Assembly: GCA_002730095.1 (NCBI GenBank)
Contig: PBZE01000047.1
Span: forward strand, 1 to 45,876
Length of the DNA: 45,876 nucleotides
Source: Methanobacteriota archaeon
GTDB taxonomy: Archaea; Thermoplasmatota; Poseidoniia; Poseidoniales; Thalassarchaeaceae
Direction: 5' to 3'
A program made the translations under genes and the position numbers. Below, one piece after another: positions 29,320-38,189 of this stretch (positions are counted from its first letter, which is position 1; each line of letters starts with the position of its first letter). Below the pieces are notes generated by a model that ran no database searches, had not been told where the DNA came from, and was given only the letters and a program-made list of their open reading frames with translations.

Positions 29320-30942
29320 ATGGGGGACCGAGCACTTTCGGGCTCCAGCCCCATGGCACATACTCCATTGTCGGAGCACGGCCTCAATGTGAGGGGCACA
29401 GTCCATTGGAATCTAGGGTCGGAAGAATTACACGAAATGGCAGTTTCTAGGAAGGAGGCCAAGTATACATCTCACGGAGTTCTACTAGCGACAACTGGGG
29501 AGAGAACGGGAAGATCACCCAATGACCGATTTATTGTCAAAGAACCAGGGCTTGCGGACGATGTCTGGTGGGGACAAGTAAACAGACCAATATCCGCCGA
29601 AAAATTTGAGCGACTTTTGGATAAGACTAGGGAGCATCTCAATGGGTGTAGCGACCTTTTTGTGAAAGATGCATTCTGTGGAGCCGATTCTAGACACACC
29701 ATGCCAGTAAGGCTGGTTACCGAGAAAGCGTGGCACGCAGCTTTCATGCACAACATGTTCGTGAGGGCCTCTGAAGAAGATTTGAGGGAACATGCCCCGG
29801 AGTACACAATACTCCATGCCCCAAATCTGAGGGCAGTTCCAAACCAAGATGGCACGAATTCAGGGGTCTTCGTCGTCCTTGCCCTAGATAGGGGACTTGT
29901 GATAATTGGCGGGACCCATTATGCAGGTGAGATAAAAAAGGCCATTTTCACTATTATGAATCACATATTACCAGCCAAGGGGCTTCTCCCAATGCACTGC
30001 TCGGCGAATACCGACGGAATCAACTCAGCTTTGTTTTTCGGACTTTCCGGAACTGGAAAGACGACTCTTTCCGCAGATCCAGAAAGGGCCCTTGTAGGGG
30101 ACGATGAACACGGATGGTCAGATGAAGGAGTATTCAACTTCGAAGGTGGATGCTATGCCAAACTAATCAATCTATCAAAGAAGGACGAACCAGCAATTTT
30201 CGCCACTACTAGGATGAAAGGTACGATTCTGGAAAACGTAGTGCTTAATGCGGATGGTACGCCAGATTTCACGAATGACTCACTAACTCAGAATACTAGG
30301 GGCTCATATCCGATAGAATCCATCGAGAATAGGACACCTGACTCCATGGCTGGCAACCCGAAGAACGTCGTGTTTCTCACATGTGATGCATTCGGCGTCC
30401 TTCCCCCACTTTCCAGGCTCACTCCTGAGCAGGCCGCATATCACTTCATATCTGGCTATACCGCTAAAGTCGCTGGCACAGAGATTGGAATAACTGAGCC
30501 GCAGGCTACCTTCTCAACATGCTTTGGCGCTCCATTCATGCCGAGACACCCCTCAGTATACGCGGATCTATTGTCAAAGAAAATCAGAGATAACGATGCC
30601 AAGTGCTGGCTGATTAACACCGGTTGGGTTGCCGGTGGATATGGTGATAGTAGCAGAATCAAAATCAAGTGGACAAGAGCCCTCCTAAATGCTGCACTGA
30701 AGGGAGATCTGGACGACGTTGTCTTCGTTAAAGATCGAAGATTCGGATTCTCAGTTCCAACGACTTGCGAGGGAGTTCCGGACAGCATCCTTCAGCCAAG
30801 AGAGACTTGGAATGACAAGAAGAAGTTCGACAACGTGGCAGATCTTCTCGCTCAAATGTTCATCGAGAACTTCGACCAGTACAAAGATGGGTGCAGTGAA
30901 GCCGTCATGTCATCTTCTCCAATAGTCCTGGGAAGCGAGTGA
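29320..30942 (+). CDS. pckA: Phosphoenolpyruvate carboxykinase (ATP)
   Basis: TGERTGRSPNDRFIV, MHCSANTD, FFGLSGTGKTTLSADPERALVGDDEHGW, FNFEGGCYAKLINLS. Confidence 0.96.
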   Translation: MGDRALSGSSPMAHTPLSEHGLNVRGTVHWNLGSEELHEMAVSRKEAKYTSHGVLLATTGERTGRSPNDRFIVKEPGLADDVWWGQVNRPISAEKFERLLDKTREHLNGCSDLFVKDAFCGADSRHTMPVRLVTEKAWHAAFMHNMFVRASEEDLREHAPEYTILHAPNLRAVPNQDGTNSGVFVVLALDRGLVIIGGTHYAGEIKKAIFTIMNHILPAKGLLPMHCSANTDGINSALFFGLSGTGKTTLSADPERALVGDDEHGWSDEGVFNFEGGCYAKLINLSKKDEPAIFATTRMKGTILENVVLNADGTPDFTNDSLTQNTRGSYPIESIENRTPDSMAGNPKNVVFLTCDAFGVLPPLSRLTPEQAAYHFISGYTAKVAGTEIGITEPQATFSTCFGAPFMPRHPSVYADLLSKKIRDNDAKCWLINTGWVAGGYGDSSRIKIKWTRALLNAALKGDLDDVVFVKDRRFGFSVPTTCEGVPDSILQPRETWNDKKKFDNVADLLAQMFIENFDQYKDGCSEAVMSSSPIVLGSE

Positions 30943-30956
30943 GACCCATCTCTGGG

Positions 30957-31385
30957 CTAACAGCATCCCTCTTCTTTCATCGGGGCGCTGATGAAGGATA
31001 CCTTGTCCACATGGGGCGTATTCTGAAGCTGCTCATAGACCGCCCTCACATGCGATGCAGTACCCCTGACGTGAACCACGTCTACACACAAATGGCACGA
31101 ATGTCCTAGCCGACTGCTGTGATGATACGCCGCTACCTCAACAGAATCAGTGCGACTCACCATCAACTTCTGCTCACTCTTCTCCTGATAATGAACGACC
31201 AAATGCCCCTCGACAATATGGCCATCATCCATATTCATCAAATCCCCTCTCTGCTGGATCTCCGCAAAGTACATCGATGCATCCCTGAGAAAGCGACTCC
31301 GGTTCTGATAGCCCGATTTTTCGATTAGACTTTCGAATGACTCAGCGAATTCCTTGTCAGCACTGAATGAAATTATTCTACTCAT
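30957..31385 (-). CDS. NikR-like metalloregulator (ribbon-helix-helix plus ACT-like metal-binding domain)
   Basis: MSRIISFSADKEFAESFESLIEKSGYQNRSRFLRDA (RHH); YHHSSRLGHSCHLCVDVVHVRGT in the NikR metal-site position; divergent from znuA-like gene. Confidence 0.78.
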   Translation of the reverse strand: MSRIISFSADKEFAESFESLIEKSGYQNRSRFLRDASMYFAEIQQRGDLMNMDDGHIVEGHLVVHYQEKSEQKLMVSRTDSVEVAAYHHSSRLGHSCHLCVDVVHVRGTASHVRAVYEQLQNTPHVDKVSFISAPMKEEGCC

Positions 31386-31410
31386 AGAACTCCGACAAAG
31401 CAATTAGTAA

Positions 31411-31437
31411 TAATAATTTTGAATTATGTAATTATTA
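31411..31437. promoter_or_regulatory. Candidate operator between nikR-like and znuA-like genes
   Basis: Perfect inverted repeat TAATAATT-N11-AATTATTA in an AT-rich divergent spacer. Confidence 0.35.
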
Positions 31438-31473
31438 GCTTTAATTAAATATGTAATAGCTACCCGAAAGGGT

Positions 31474-33717
31474 ATGAAGAGTGTAGCATACAGGTCAATA
31501 TTGCTAAGCGTACTAATGATTACATCAAGCCTTGCAGGCTGTCTAGGGGACACTGAAGAAGATAGTACTGATGATACCAATCAAATCGAGGATCCTATCA
31601 CTGTCTTCGGCTCAGTGATGGTTTCCACATATCACGTTGGTGAGCTGGTAAAGGCAGTAGCCGGAGAACATGTAGAGATCGACTACATGAGCCAGGATAA
31701 TATCCCTGTGCACGATTACGACCCATCAGCTTCTGATCTAATCAGACTACAACAGGCCGATGTCTTCTTTTATCACGGGTTGAACCTAGAACCTTGGGTT
31801 GACTCAGCTTTGGAGTCACTGGGTTCCGATGCACCCCTCTCTTTCATGACGCACAAAATGGCATCCGGAGAAACAACTCTAGATTACCAGTCTCTCTTAG
31901 TTGCTGACCTTTGTGAGCTGTTGAACCAAGGACCATTCGAAGCCACCACTCTGGGATCGATGCCGGAAGACCACGACGACCACGACGACGACCACGACGA
32001 TGACCACGACGATGACCACGACGACGAAGGCGGTATGCAGACTGCAGCGGGCCATGGCGACCACTCAGATGACGATGACCACGATGACCACGATGACCAC
32101 GATGACCATGAAGGACATGGTCACGCTATGGCCGAGAAGGTAATCCAGAATCCAGAGGCATGCCCGGCTGATACGACCATCCAGGTATTCCACATGGAAG
32201 AAGGTGAGCACGTACTAGAGTTCGAGTCAGAGCATGGGGAGGAGTTCAACATGGCGGTTCTAAAGATGCTAGGAGGGCACGCTCATCACCATCATGACCA
32301 TGGCGACGACCACGATGATGATCACTCGGACGACGAGGATGACCATGGTGAGGGATTGTGTCACAACACCGACACCCATGAGAACTACGAGTCGACGGAG
32401 GAAGACTGCGAGGCCGCAGGCCATATGTGGATGGGCCATGAAGATCATGATCTGCCAGAAATCCACGCGGACCGAGTTGCCCACACCCTCTCTTTCCCAA
32501 TTCACATAGCTGGGGACTGGGTAGACGAGTGGGGAGGTGAACACTCCATCGACTCAGACTCATGGAATGACAACACCATCACACACTATGATAATCATGA
32601 GATGTGGGCCGTCGCTCAGAACAGTGAGGATGATCAGTATTACCCAGGGCTCTGGTCGAAGTACGACTGGACATGGGAATTAGAAGAGCTGTACTACTGC
32701 CAGTCCACATTCGGCGCTGATACAGAGGCAGACGCATTGGCTGCCGAGAGCGCTAACGCTAGTGATTTAGCGGCCGGATGTGGTGGATTCCCGTGGAGCC
32801 TAATGGAAGAAGTCGGCCATGACGACCATGACGATCACGGAGACGACCACTCAGACGACGAGGGCGACCACGATGACGACCATGACGATCACGGAGACGA
32901 CCACTCAGACCACGAGGATGACCATGACGAACACCATGAAATTGGAGCAGTAATCATCCATATTGAGGAAGAAGGTGACTATGGATTTGCCATGCCCAGC
33001 GACATTGAACTCTATGTCGTAATGGGAGAAGGAGGGCATGACGACCATGGAGACCATGACGATCACGGAGACGACCACTCAGACGACGAGGGCGACCACG
33101 ATGACGACCACTCTGACGAGGATGGAGATCACGATGACCATGACGATGAGATTGAGGCTGACCAGGATGAGGAGTCATACGACTACGATCCACACAGCTG
33201 GCTCGATCCAGTTTCGTTCAACGAGCAACTCAAATTGGTTCAGGAAAAACTGACCATGGCCTTCCCAGATGGGGCTGTTGCATTCGCAGAAAACGCTGAT
33301 GCATACTCGATCGAGTTAACTGAGCTTCATGATCGCTTCGAGCAGGTACTGGGGAATCAAGGAACCTGTGTCACAGCAGGCTTGCAAAGGGTGATTGTGG
33401 CCAATCACAACGCTTACTCGTACATCTCGGTGAGGTACAATCTAGACATACTCACCATACATGGCTTAGATCCAGAAGGAGAGCCTTCACCAGCCGAAGT
33501 AGCTGAGGTCATTGAGCACATCAAGGAAGAGGGAATTACAACCCTCTTCGTTGAGGAATACACTGACCAGACAGCCGTTCAGAGCATCGTTGAGGAGACT
33601 GGCGTGGAGGTCCAGGTCCTATACACGATGGAGATGCGACCCAGTGATTCCTCGGATGACTACTTGTCCATGATGAACAAGAACATCGAAAACATATCTA
33701 GCGGAATTGGCTGCTAG
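31474..33717 (+). CDS. znuA: ZnuA-like metal-binding lipoprotein with giant His/Asp-rich insert
   Basis: Lipobox SSLAGC; VFGSVMVSTYHVGELVKAVAGEHVEIDYM, HDYDPSASDLIRLQQADVFFYHGLNLEPW, DPHSWLDPVSFNEQLKLV, FVEEYTDQTAVQSIVEETGVEVQVL; extensive HDDHDD tracts. Confidence 0.9.
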   Translation: MKSVAYRSILLSVLMITSSLAGCLGDTEEDSTDDTNQIEDPITVFGSVMVSTYHVGELVKAVAGEHVEIDYMSQDNIPVHDYDPSASDLIRLQQADVFFYHGLNLEPWVDSALESLGSDAPLSFMTHKMASGETTLDYQSLLVADLCELLNQGPFEATTLGSMPEDHDDHDDDHDDDHDDDHDDEGGMQTAAGHGDHSDDDDHDDHDDHDDHEGHGHAMAEKVIQNPEACPADTTIQVFHMEEGEHVLEFESEHGEEFNMAVLKMLGGHAHHHHDHGDDHDDDHSDDEDDHGEGLCHNTDTHENYESTEEDCEAAGHMWMGHEDHDLPEIHADRVAHTLSFPIHIAGDWVDEWGGEHSIDSDSWNDNTITHYDNHEMWAVAQNSEDDQYYPGLWSKYDWTWELEELYYCQSTFGADTEADALAAESANASDLAAGCGGFPWSLMEEVGHDDHDDHGDDHSDDEGDHDDDHDDHGDDHSDHEDDHDEHHEIGAVIIHIEEEGDYGFAMPSDIELYVVMGEGGHDDHGDHDDHGDDHSDDEGDHDDDHSDEDGDHDDHDDEIEADQDEESYDYDPHSWLDPVSFNEQLKLVQEKLTMAFPDGAVAFAENADAYSIELTELHDRFEQVLGNQGTCVTAGLQRVIVANHNAYSYISVRYNLDILTIHGLDPEGEPSPAEVAEVIEHIKEEGITTLFVEEYTDQTAVQSIVEETGVEVQVLYTMEMRPSDSSDDYLSMMNKNIENISSGIGC

Positions 33718-33754
33718 ATCTGAACCATGTTTAACAAGAAGGAGGGGGGAATAG

Positions 33755-33856
33755 ATGTATTTGTCCGATGGACTACCCATAATTTTCGTGGGCTCTATTT
33801 TCCTCCTTCTTACATGTTGGTTAGGATACGAATACGTAAGGGCTAAGTATGCTTGA
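33755..33856 (+). CDS. Candidate 33-aa single-TM small protein
   Basis: GGAGGGGGG SD followed by ATG; MYLSDGLPIIFVGSIFLLLTCWLGYEYVRAKYA; sits between znuA-like and znuC; absent from ORF track. Confidence 0.6.
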   Translation: MYLSDGLPIIFVGSIFLLLTCWLGYEYVRAKYA

Positions 33857-33942
33857 ACCAACAAATCTCCTTTTGTCATCCCTCTGTCTTCAGAGTTGGA
33901 ACGATTCTACATGCATTCGACAGGAGCTTAGTTCGTAGGGTG

Positions 33943-34734
33943 ATGATGTTGGGAAAGCCCATACTTGACGTCTGCGATCTTTCCGTGGTGAGGTCTGGTA
34001 AGCAAATCTTGGAAGACGTCTGTCTAACGGTAAATGAGGGAGAGTTCGTTGGCATAGTGGGTCCTAACGGAAGTGGCAAGTCCACATTCCTGCTATCCGT
34101 TCTCGGGATTCTGAAGGCAGAAAGTGGCTTTGTTGAGATATACGGCCTTCCTCCGACGTCAAGAAAGCTCCATAGAAAGATTGGCTGGGTTTCTCAAGCC
34201 GCGGCAAATCTTCCCAAGGATGTCAGAATTACCGTACGCGAGCTGGTCAGACTCGGAACGATAAACTCGGCAAATATGTTTGATTGGGCTGATAACGGGC
34301 GTAGAGAGAGAGTCGACAAAGCAATCAAGATGACAGGCCTCAAGGAAGTAGAGAATACTGACATTGGTCGATTATCGGGTGGTCAGAGACAACGTGCCGT
34401 CATCGCAAGAGCGTTGGCATCAGAGGCAGACTTCATTCTGCTGGATGAGCCACTGGTGGGAGTCGATCGAGACTCCAGAAACTCTCTGCTAAGGCTGCTA
34501 GACAGACTCTGTCACGACGAAGGGAAGACGATTCTGATGGTTTCTCACGATTTGACGGCGATACGTCAGACTGCACACAGGATGGTGTTCCTCGAGGGAT
34601 CTGTAAGATTTGATGGCCCCACCAAAAGCTTCCCGGATTTTCAGAGGCTGGCCGATTTGAGAGGAATTCAGGCAGTTCATGGTGATAAGGAAGTTTACTG
34701 GGAAACCACATCAAACCATAAGGAGGAATTGTGA
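33943..34734 (+). CDS. znuC: Zinc/manganese-type ABC transporter ATP-binding protein
   Basis: GIVGPNGSGKSTFLLSVLGIL, RLSGGQRQRAVIARALASEADFILLDEPLVGVD; start moved to MMLGKP behind GGGTGATG. Confidence 0.93.
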   Translation: MMLGKPILDVCDLSVVRSGKQILEDVCLTVNEGEFVGIVGPNGSGKSTFLLSVLGILKAESGFVEIYGLPPTSRKLHRKIGWVSQAAANLPKDVRITVRELVRLGTINSANMFDWADNGRRERVDKAIKMTGLKEVENTDIGRLSGGQRQRAVIARALASEADFILLDEPLVGVDRDSRNSLLRLLDRLCHDEGKTILMVSHDLTAIRQTAHRMVFLEGSVRFDGPTKSFPDFQRLADLRGIQAVHGDKEVYWETTSNHKEEL

Positions 34735-35702
34735 TGGGCCTAGGCATAGAGATTTTAGAGATTCTCGCACCAATCATGGAGTCACTTGCACCTCACATGC
34801 CGGGAGAGGTTTTCCCCGAATTTTTCACTTTAGAAATGTTCCAGCGTTCAATGCTTGCAGCCTTAATGGTAGCTATTGTGGGAGGATTCCTAGGGTCTTT
34901 CCTTCTCGTTCGTAATCTTGCATTGATAGGAGACGGACTGGCTCATGTTTCGTTCGGTGGAGTCGCCATCGGAATCGTTCTCGGAGCAACTTCTCCCCTA
35001 TGGTACGCCCTCATGTTCAGCCTCGCTGCTTCTATTCTGATTTACGAAATGCAAGCAAGAGAAATTCTAACTGGAGATGCCTCTATTGCTATTTTTCTGA
35101 CTGGAATGTTGGCACTCGGACTCGTGGTTCTCAGATACTATGGTGTGGGAATTACAGTTGAGGTTGAAAGCTACCTATGGGGGAGCCTTTTACTCACGTC
35201 CTCCGAAGATCTAGATTTGATTGCAGCTATCAGTGTGATGTCTTTCGTCCTTCTTTACCTGATTAAAGATCCATTGCTAGCAACTACTGTTGATCCATTG
35301 GCAGCATCAGTTCAGGGAATCCCTGTTCGCTTAATCGGCCTGGTTTTCAGTGCCATAACTGCGGCGGTCGTGGTGAGCATGGTGCAAGTCGTAGGCACTC
35401 TTCTTGTCACAGCTTTGCTGGTAACTCCCGCAGCCACTGCACAACAAGTAGGAAGGAGCTTTCGTTCATGTTTGATGTTTACACAGGTCTTCGGCATAAG
35501 CTCCGTTATCTTGGGCCTTTATTTCTCTGCAGAGCTCGATACGGGAAGCGGCTCAATGATCGCACTAGTTTCCGCCGTTATTTTCACTGTAGTAGTATAT
35601 CTGGCAAATGCCGACTGGCTTGCGCGTTCCTTTGCAAGCTTCCGACTACGGATCACAGGTATCTCCATACCATGGTTCGAGAGAGTCGCCCGCAGGAAAT
35701 AA
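34731..35702 (+). CDS. znuB: Zinc/manganese-type ABC transporter permease
   Basis: ABC-3 family: FLGSFLLVRNLALIGDGLAHVSFGGVAIG, VVGTLLVTALLVTPAATA; overlaps znuC stop. Confidence 0.93.
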   Translation: MMGLGIEILEILAPIMESLAPHMPGEVFPEFFTLEMFQRSMLAALMVAIVGGFLGSFLLVRNLALIGDGLAHVSFGGVAIGIVLGATSPLWYALMFSLAASILIYEMQAREILTGDASIAIFLTGMLALGLVVLRYYGVGITVEVESYLWGSLLLTSSEDLDLIAAISVMSFVLLYLIKDPLLATTVDPLAASVQGIPVRLIGLVFSAITAAVVVSMVQVVGTLLVTALLVTPAATAQQVGRSFRSCLMFTQVFGISSVILGLYFSAELDTGSGSMIALVSAVIFTVVVYLANADWLARSFASFRLRITGISIPWFERVARRK

Positions 35703-35709
35703 TAGAATT

Positions 35710-36177
35710 TCACAGAACATTCTCTACTATGGCTTCCATAGACTGCCCCTTGCCACAGTAGTAGCACCTAATCTCAATCGGATCCCTACTGACTACCCTG
35801 AGCTTCTGCGGCAGAGGCTCCCTATCGTTCTGGGTAATGCAGTTTGAAAATGTGCATCTAGCCACATTGACAAGCTCATCAGCCAGCTCTACTACTCTCT
35901 TCTCAGCAACACCGTAGTTTCTGATTATTGCAACACTGGCGTGAGGAGAGATCAAAGCTAGCCTATCTAGCTCCTCTTGATTTAGCTCCAAATCTTCGAT
36001 CTTCAGTACGTCCTTCCTCCCCATCTTGTCACTGGGGACATTCATGACCAAGGAAACGGGATTTGATCTGTTCGTGTCTATTCTAAGCATCCTGATTACT
36101 TGCAGAGCGTGGCCTGCAGGAATATGGTCAATTACAGTTCCATTGCATATGGCAGTGACTCTCCTCATCTCGCTCAT
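35710..36177 (-). CDS. pyrI: Aspartate carbamoyltransferase regulatory subunit
   Basis: CNGTVIDHIPAGHALQVIRML, C-x-n-C plus CYYC zinc site; overlaps pyrB stop. Confidence 0.95.
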   Translation of the reverse strand: MSEMRRVTAICNGTVIDHIPAGHALQVIRMLRIDTNRSNPVSLVMNVPSDKMGRKDVLKIEDLELNQEELDRLALISPHASVAIIRNYGVAEKRVVELADELVNVARCTFSNCITQNDREPLPQKLRVVSRDPIEIRCYYCGKGQSMEAIVENVL

Positions 36178-37106
36178 GTATTCACCTCCTTTGGAATCGT
36201 AACGCCCAGACCTCTACACAGTAGTGCCATTCTAGTAGGCACCCCATTGAACGCCTGTTGGAAGTACCTAGCATTGGGAGTGGAGTCTAGGCTTGGATGC
36301 AACTCTCCAACTCTTGGAAGTGGGTGCATTACTATCATCCCATCTTTTGCCCCGTGCATGTCATTAGCATCTAGCATGTAGATTCCTGCAACTTTCGCAT
36401 ATTCGTCCTCATCAGGAAACCGCTCTTTCTGAATTCTTGTCATGTATATGACGTCCGCATCTGGAACAGCGTCGCCAAGGTCCGAGGTCTCGAAAACCTC
36501 AGCTCCAGCGCTCCGCAAGTCACTGACGATTTCATCAGGCATAGATAGTGCCTCAGGGGAAACCAAAGTCAGCTTCGCCCCGAAACGGATTAGGGCGTGA
36601 GACAAGCTATGCACGGTCCTGCCGTATCTTAGGTCGCCAACCAAAACCACATTCAATCCCTCGATTGTTCCGTGTGCCTCTCTTATGGTGAAAAGATCCA
36701 ACATGGTCTGTGTAGGATGATTTCCCGCCCCATCCCCCGCATTTAGGACCGGGATGTCTACTGCATCTGCGCTGTACTGGGCTGCACCCTGTCTCGGGTG
36801 CCTAATCACAGCGATATCAGCATAGCCTTCGACCATCTGCATTGTATCATACAAAGTCTCTCCCTTCGCCACAGATGTTCCTACGGACGTGAAGTTCAGG
36901 ACCGAACCACCTAGACGCTTCATAGCTGTCTCGAAAGACATCCTAGTCCTCGTTGAGTTCTCATAGAACATGTTAGCGAGTACTTTCCCCTGAAGAAGTG
37001 GTAGGTGAACATCACCTCTAGCCACTGGCACCAATCTCTCGGAATCATCGAGTATGGACAATATCTCTTCATTGCTAAGGTCATCCATAGTCACTACGTC
37101 GGACAT
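36174..37106 (-). CDS. pyrB: Aspartate carbamoyltransferase catalytic subunit
   Basis: FYENSTRTRMSFETAMKRLGG, DIAVIRHPRQGAA, GDLRYGRTVHSL, MHPLPRVGE. Confidence 0.96.
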   Translation of the reverse strand: MSDVVTMDDLSNEEILSILDDSERLVPVARGDVHLPLLQGKVLANMFYENSTRTRMSFETAMKRLGGSVLNFTSVGTSVAKGETLYDTMQMVEGYADIAVIRHPRQGAAQYSADAVDIPVLNAGDGAGNHPTQTMLDLFTIREAHGTIEGLNVVLVGDLRYGRTVHSLSHALIRFGAKLTLVSPEALSMPDEIVSDLRSAGAEVFETSDLGDAVPDADVIYMTRIQKERFPDEDEYAKVAGIYMLDANDMHGAKDGMIVMHPLPRVGELHPSLDSTPNARYFQQAFNGVPTRMALLCRGLGVTIPKEVNT

Positions 37107-37220
37107 CGCTCTCCTTTCGCTGCGGTGATAACTAGGTCATATGTGTTGCCATTAGGGAGATTCTAGAATATTGCCCTCAAACCGTTGTCTTGATGTGTGG
37201 TGAGCGGCCCGGGTTGGTTG

Positions 37221-38189
37221 ATGATAATCAGCCGAACACCCCTCAGGGCGTCTTTCTGTGGCGGAGGAACGGACATAGACCAGTTCTCCAAATCCCATCA
37301 AGACGGAGGCAAGGTGGTCTCACTCGCCTTGGACAAATACATCTACGTCATCGTGAACAGGAGATTCGACAATAAAGTCAGGGTTTCATACTCGGCACTT
37401 GAGATTGTTGATGATTTTGAGAACCTGAGTCATGAGCTGGTCAGGGAAGCAATGAGAGTCACGGGAGTAACCTCCGGAGTCGAGATCACGACAATAGCTG
37501 ACATCCCATCCCGAGGGACCGGGCTAGGCTCCTCTTCTACAGTCACAGTAGGTCTACTAAACGCCCTTCACAAATTCGCTGGTCACGATGCATCACCGAA
37601 GCAGTTGGCCGAAGAGGCTTGCAGGATAGAGATTGAGGTTCTAGGGCAACCAATAGGGAGGCAGGACCAGTACGCTGCAGCATTCGGAGGCATCAATTCT
37701 ATTTCTTTTGGCACTGATGGAGTAACAGTAAAGCCCCTGAGGGTATCTTGCCAATCAGAGATTTGCGAGCAGTTCACATTAGTTTTTACCGGTCTATCTA
37801 GAAGTGCCTCAGATGTGCTAAAGGAAGAACCAGAAGATCCAGAAGACAAACTCTCTAGAATGAGAAAAATCAGGATTCAAGCAGACTTAGCCGAGGAGTA
37901 TCTTGAGTCATGTAACCTGTCTGACCTAGGTCTCCTCATTGGTGAGGCCTGGGAGGAAAAAAGAGGAATATCTTCCAGTGTAACACGAGATGAGATAGAT
38001 CTACTGCATCAGGAAATAATGTCAGTAGGTGCATCAGGTGCAAAGCTATTGGGGGCAGGAGGCGGCGGATTCTTCCTTGTTCACGGAACTGTGTCACTCA
38101 GGAAAGACCTCAACCTTTTGAAACGGGGTAACAAGCTAATCCCTGTAGGCTTGGACAACAAAGGCTCCACGATTATCTATGAAGGATGA
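37221..38189 (+). CDS. GHMP kinase, HddA/sugar-kinase-like
   Basis: MIISRTPLRASFCGGGTDIDQF, IPSRGTGLGSSSTVTVGLLNALH, GQPIGRQDQYAAAFGGINSISF, GASGAKLLGAGGGGFFL. Confidence 0.85.
   Translation: MIISRTPLRASFCGGGTDIDQFSKSHQDGGKVVSLALDKYIYVIVNRRFDNKVRVSYSALEIVDDFENLSHELVREAMRVTGVTSGVEITTIADIPSRGTGLGSSSTVTVGLLNALHKFAGHDASPKQLAEEACRIEIEVLGQPIGRQDQYAAAFGGINSISFGTDGVTVKPLRVSCQSEICEQFTLVFTGLSRSASDVLKEEPEDPEDKLSRMRKIRIQADLAEEYLESCNLSDLGLLIGEAWEEKRGISSSVTRDEIDLLHQEIMSVGASGAKLLGAGGGGFFLVHGTVSLRKDLNLLKRGNKLIPVGLDNKGSTIIYEG

Noticed and set aside
31975-33150. Tandem repeats resembling a CRISPR or minisatellite
   Set aside because: The repeats are in-frame coding His/Asp codons, with no regular spacer-repeat structure
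32954-33193. Antisense and alternate-frame ORFs rich in Arg/His/Thr over the znuA-like repeat tract (also 32246-32563, 33038-33253)
   Set aside because: Shadow ORFs created by the repetitive GAC/CAC/GAT codons of the His/Asp tract
33853-33942. N-terminal 30-aa extension of ZnuC
   Set aside because: Not homologous to ABC ATPases; the 33943 start has an upstream GGGTGATG SD-like sequence
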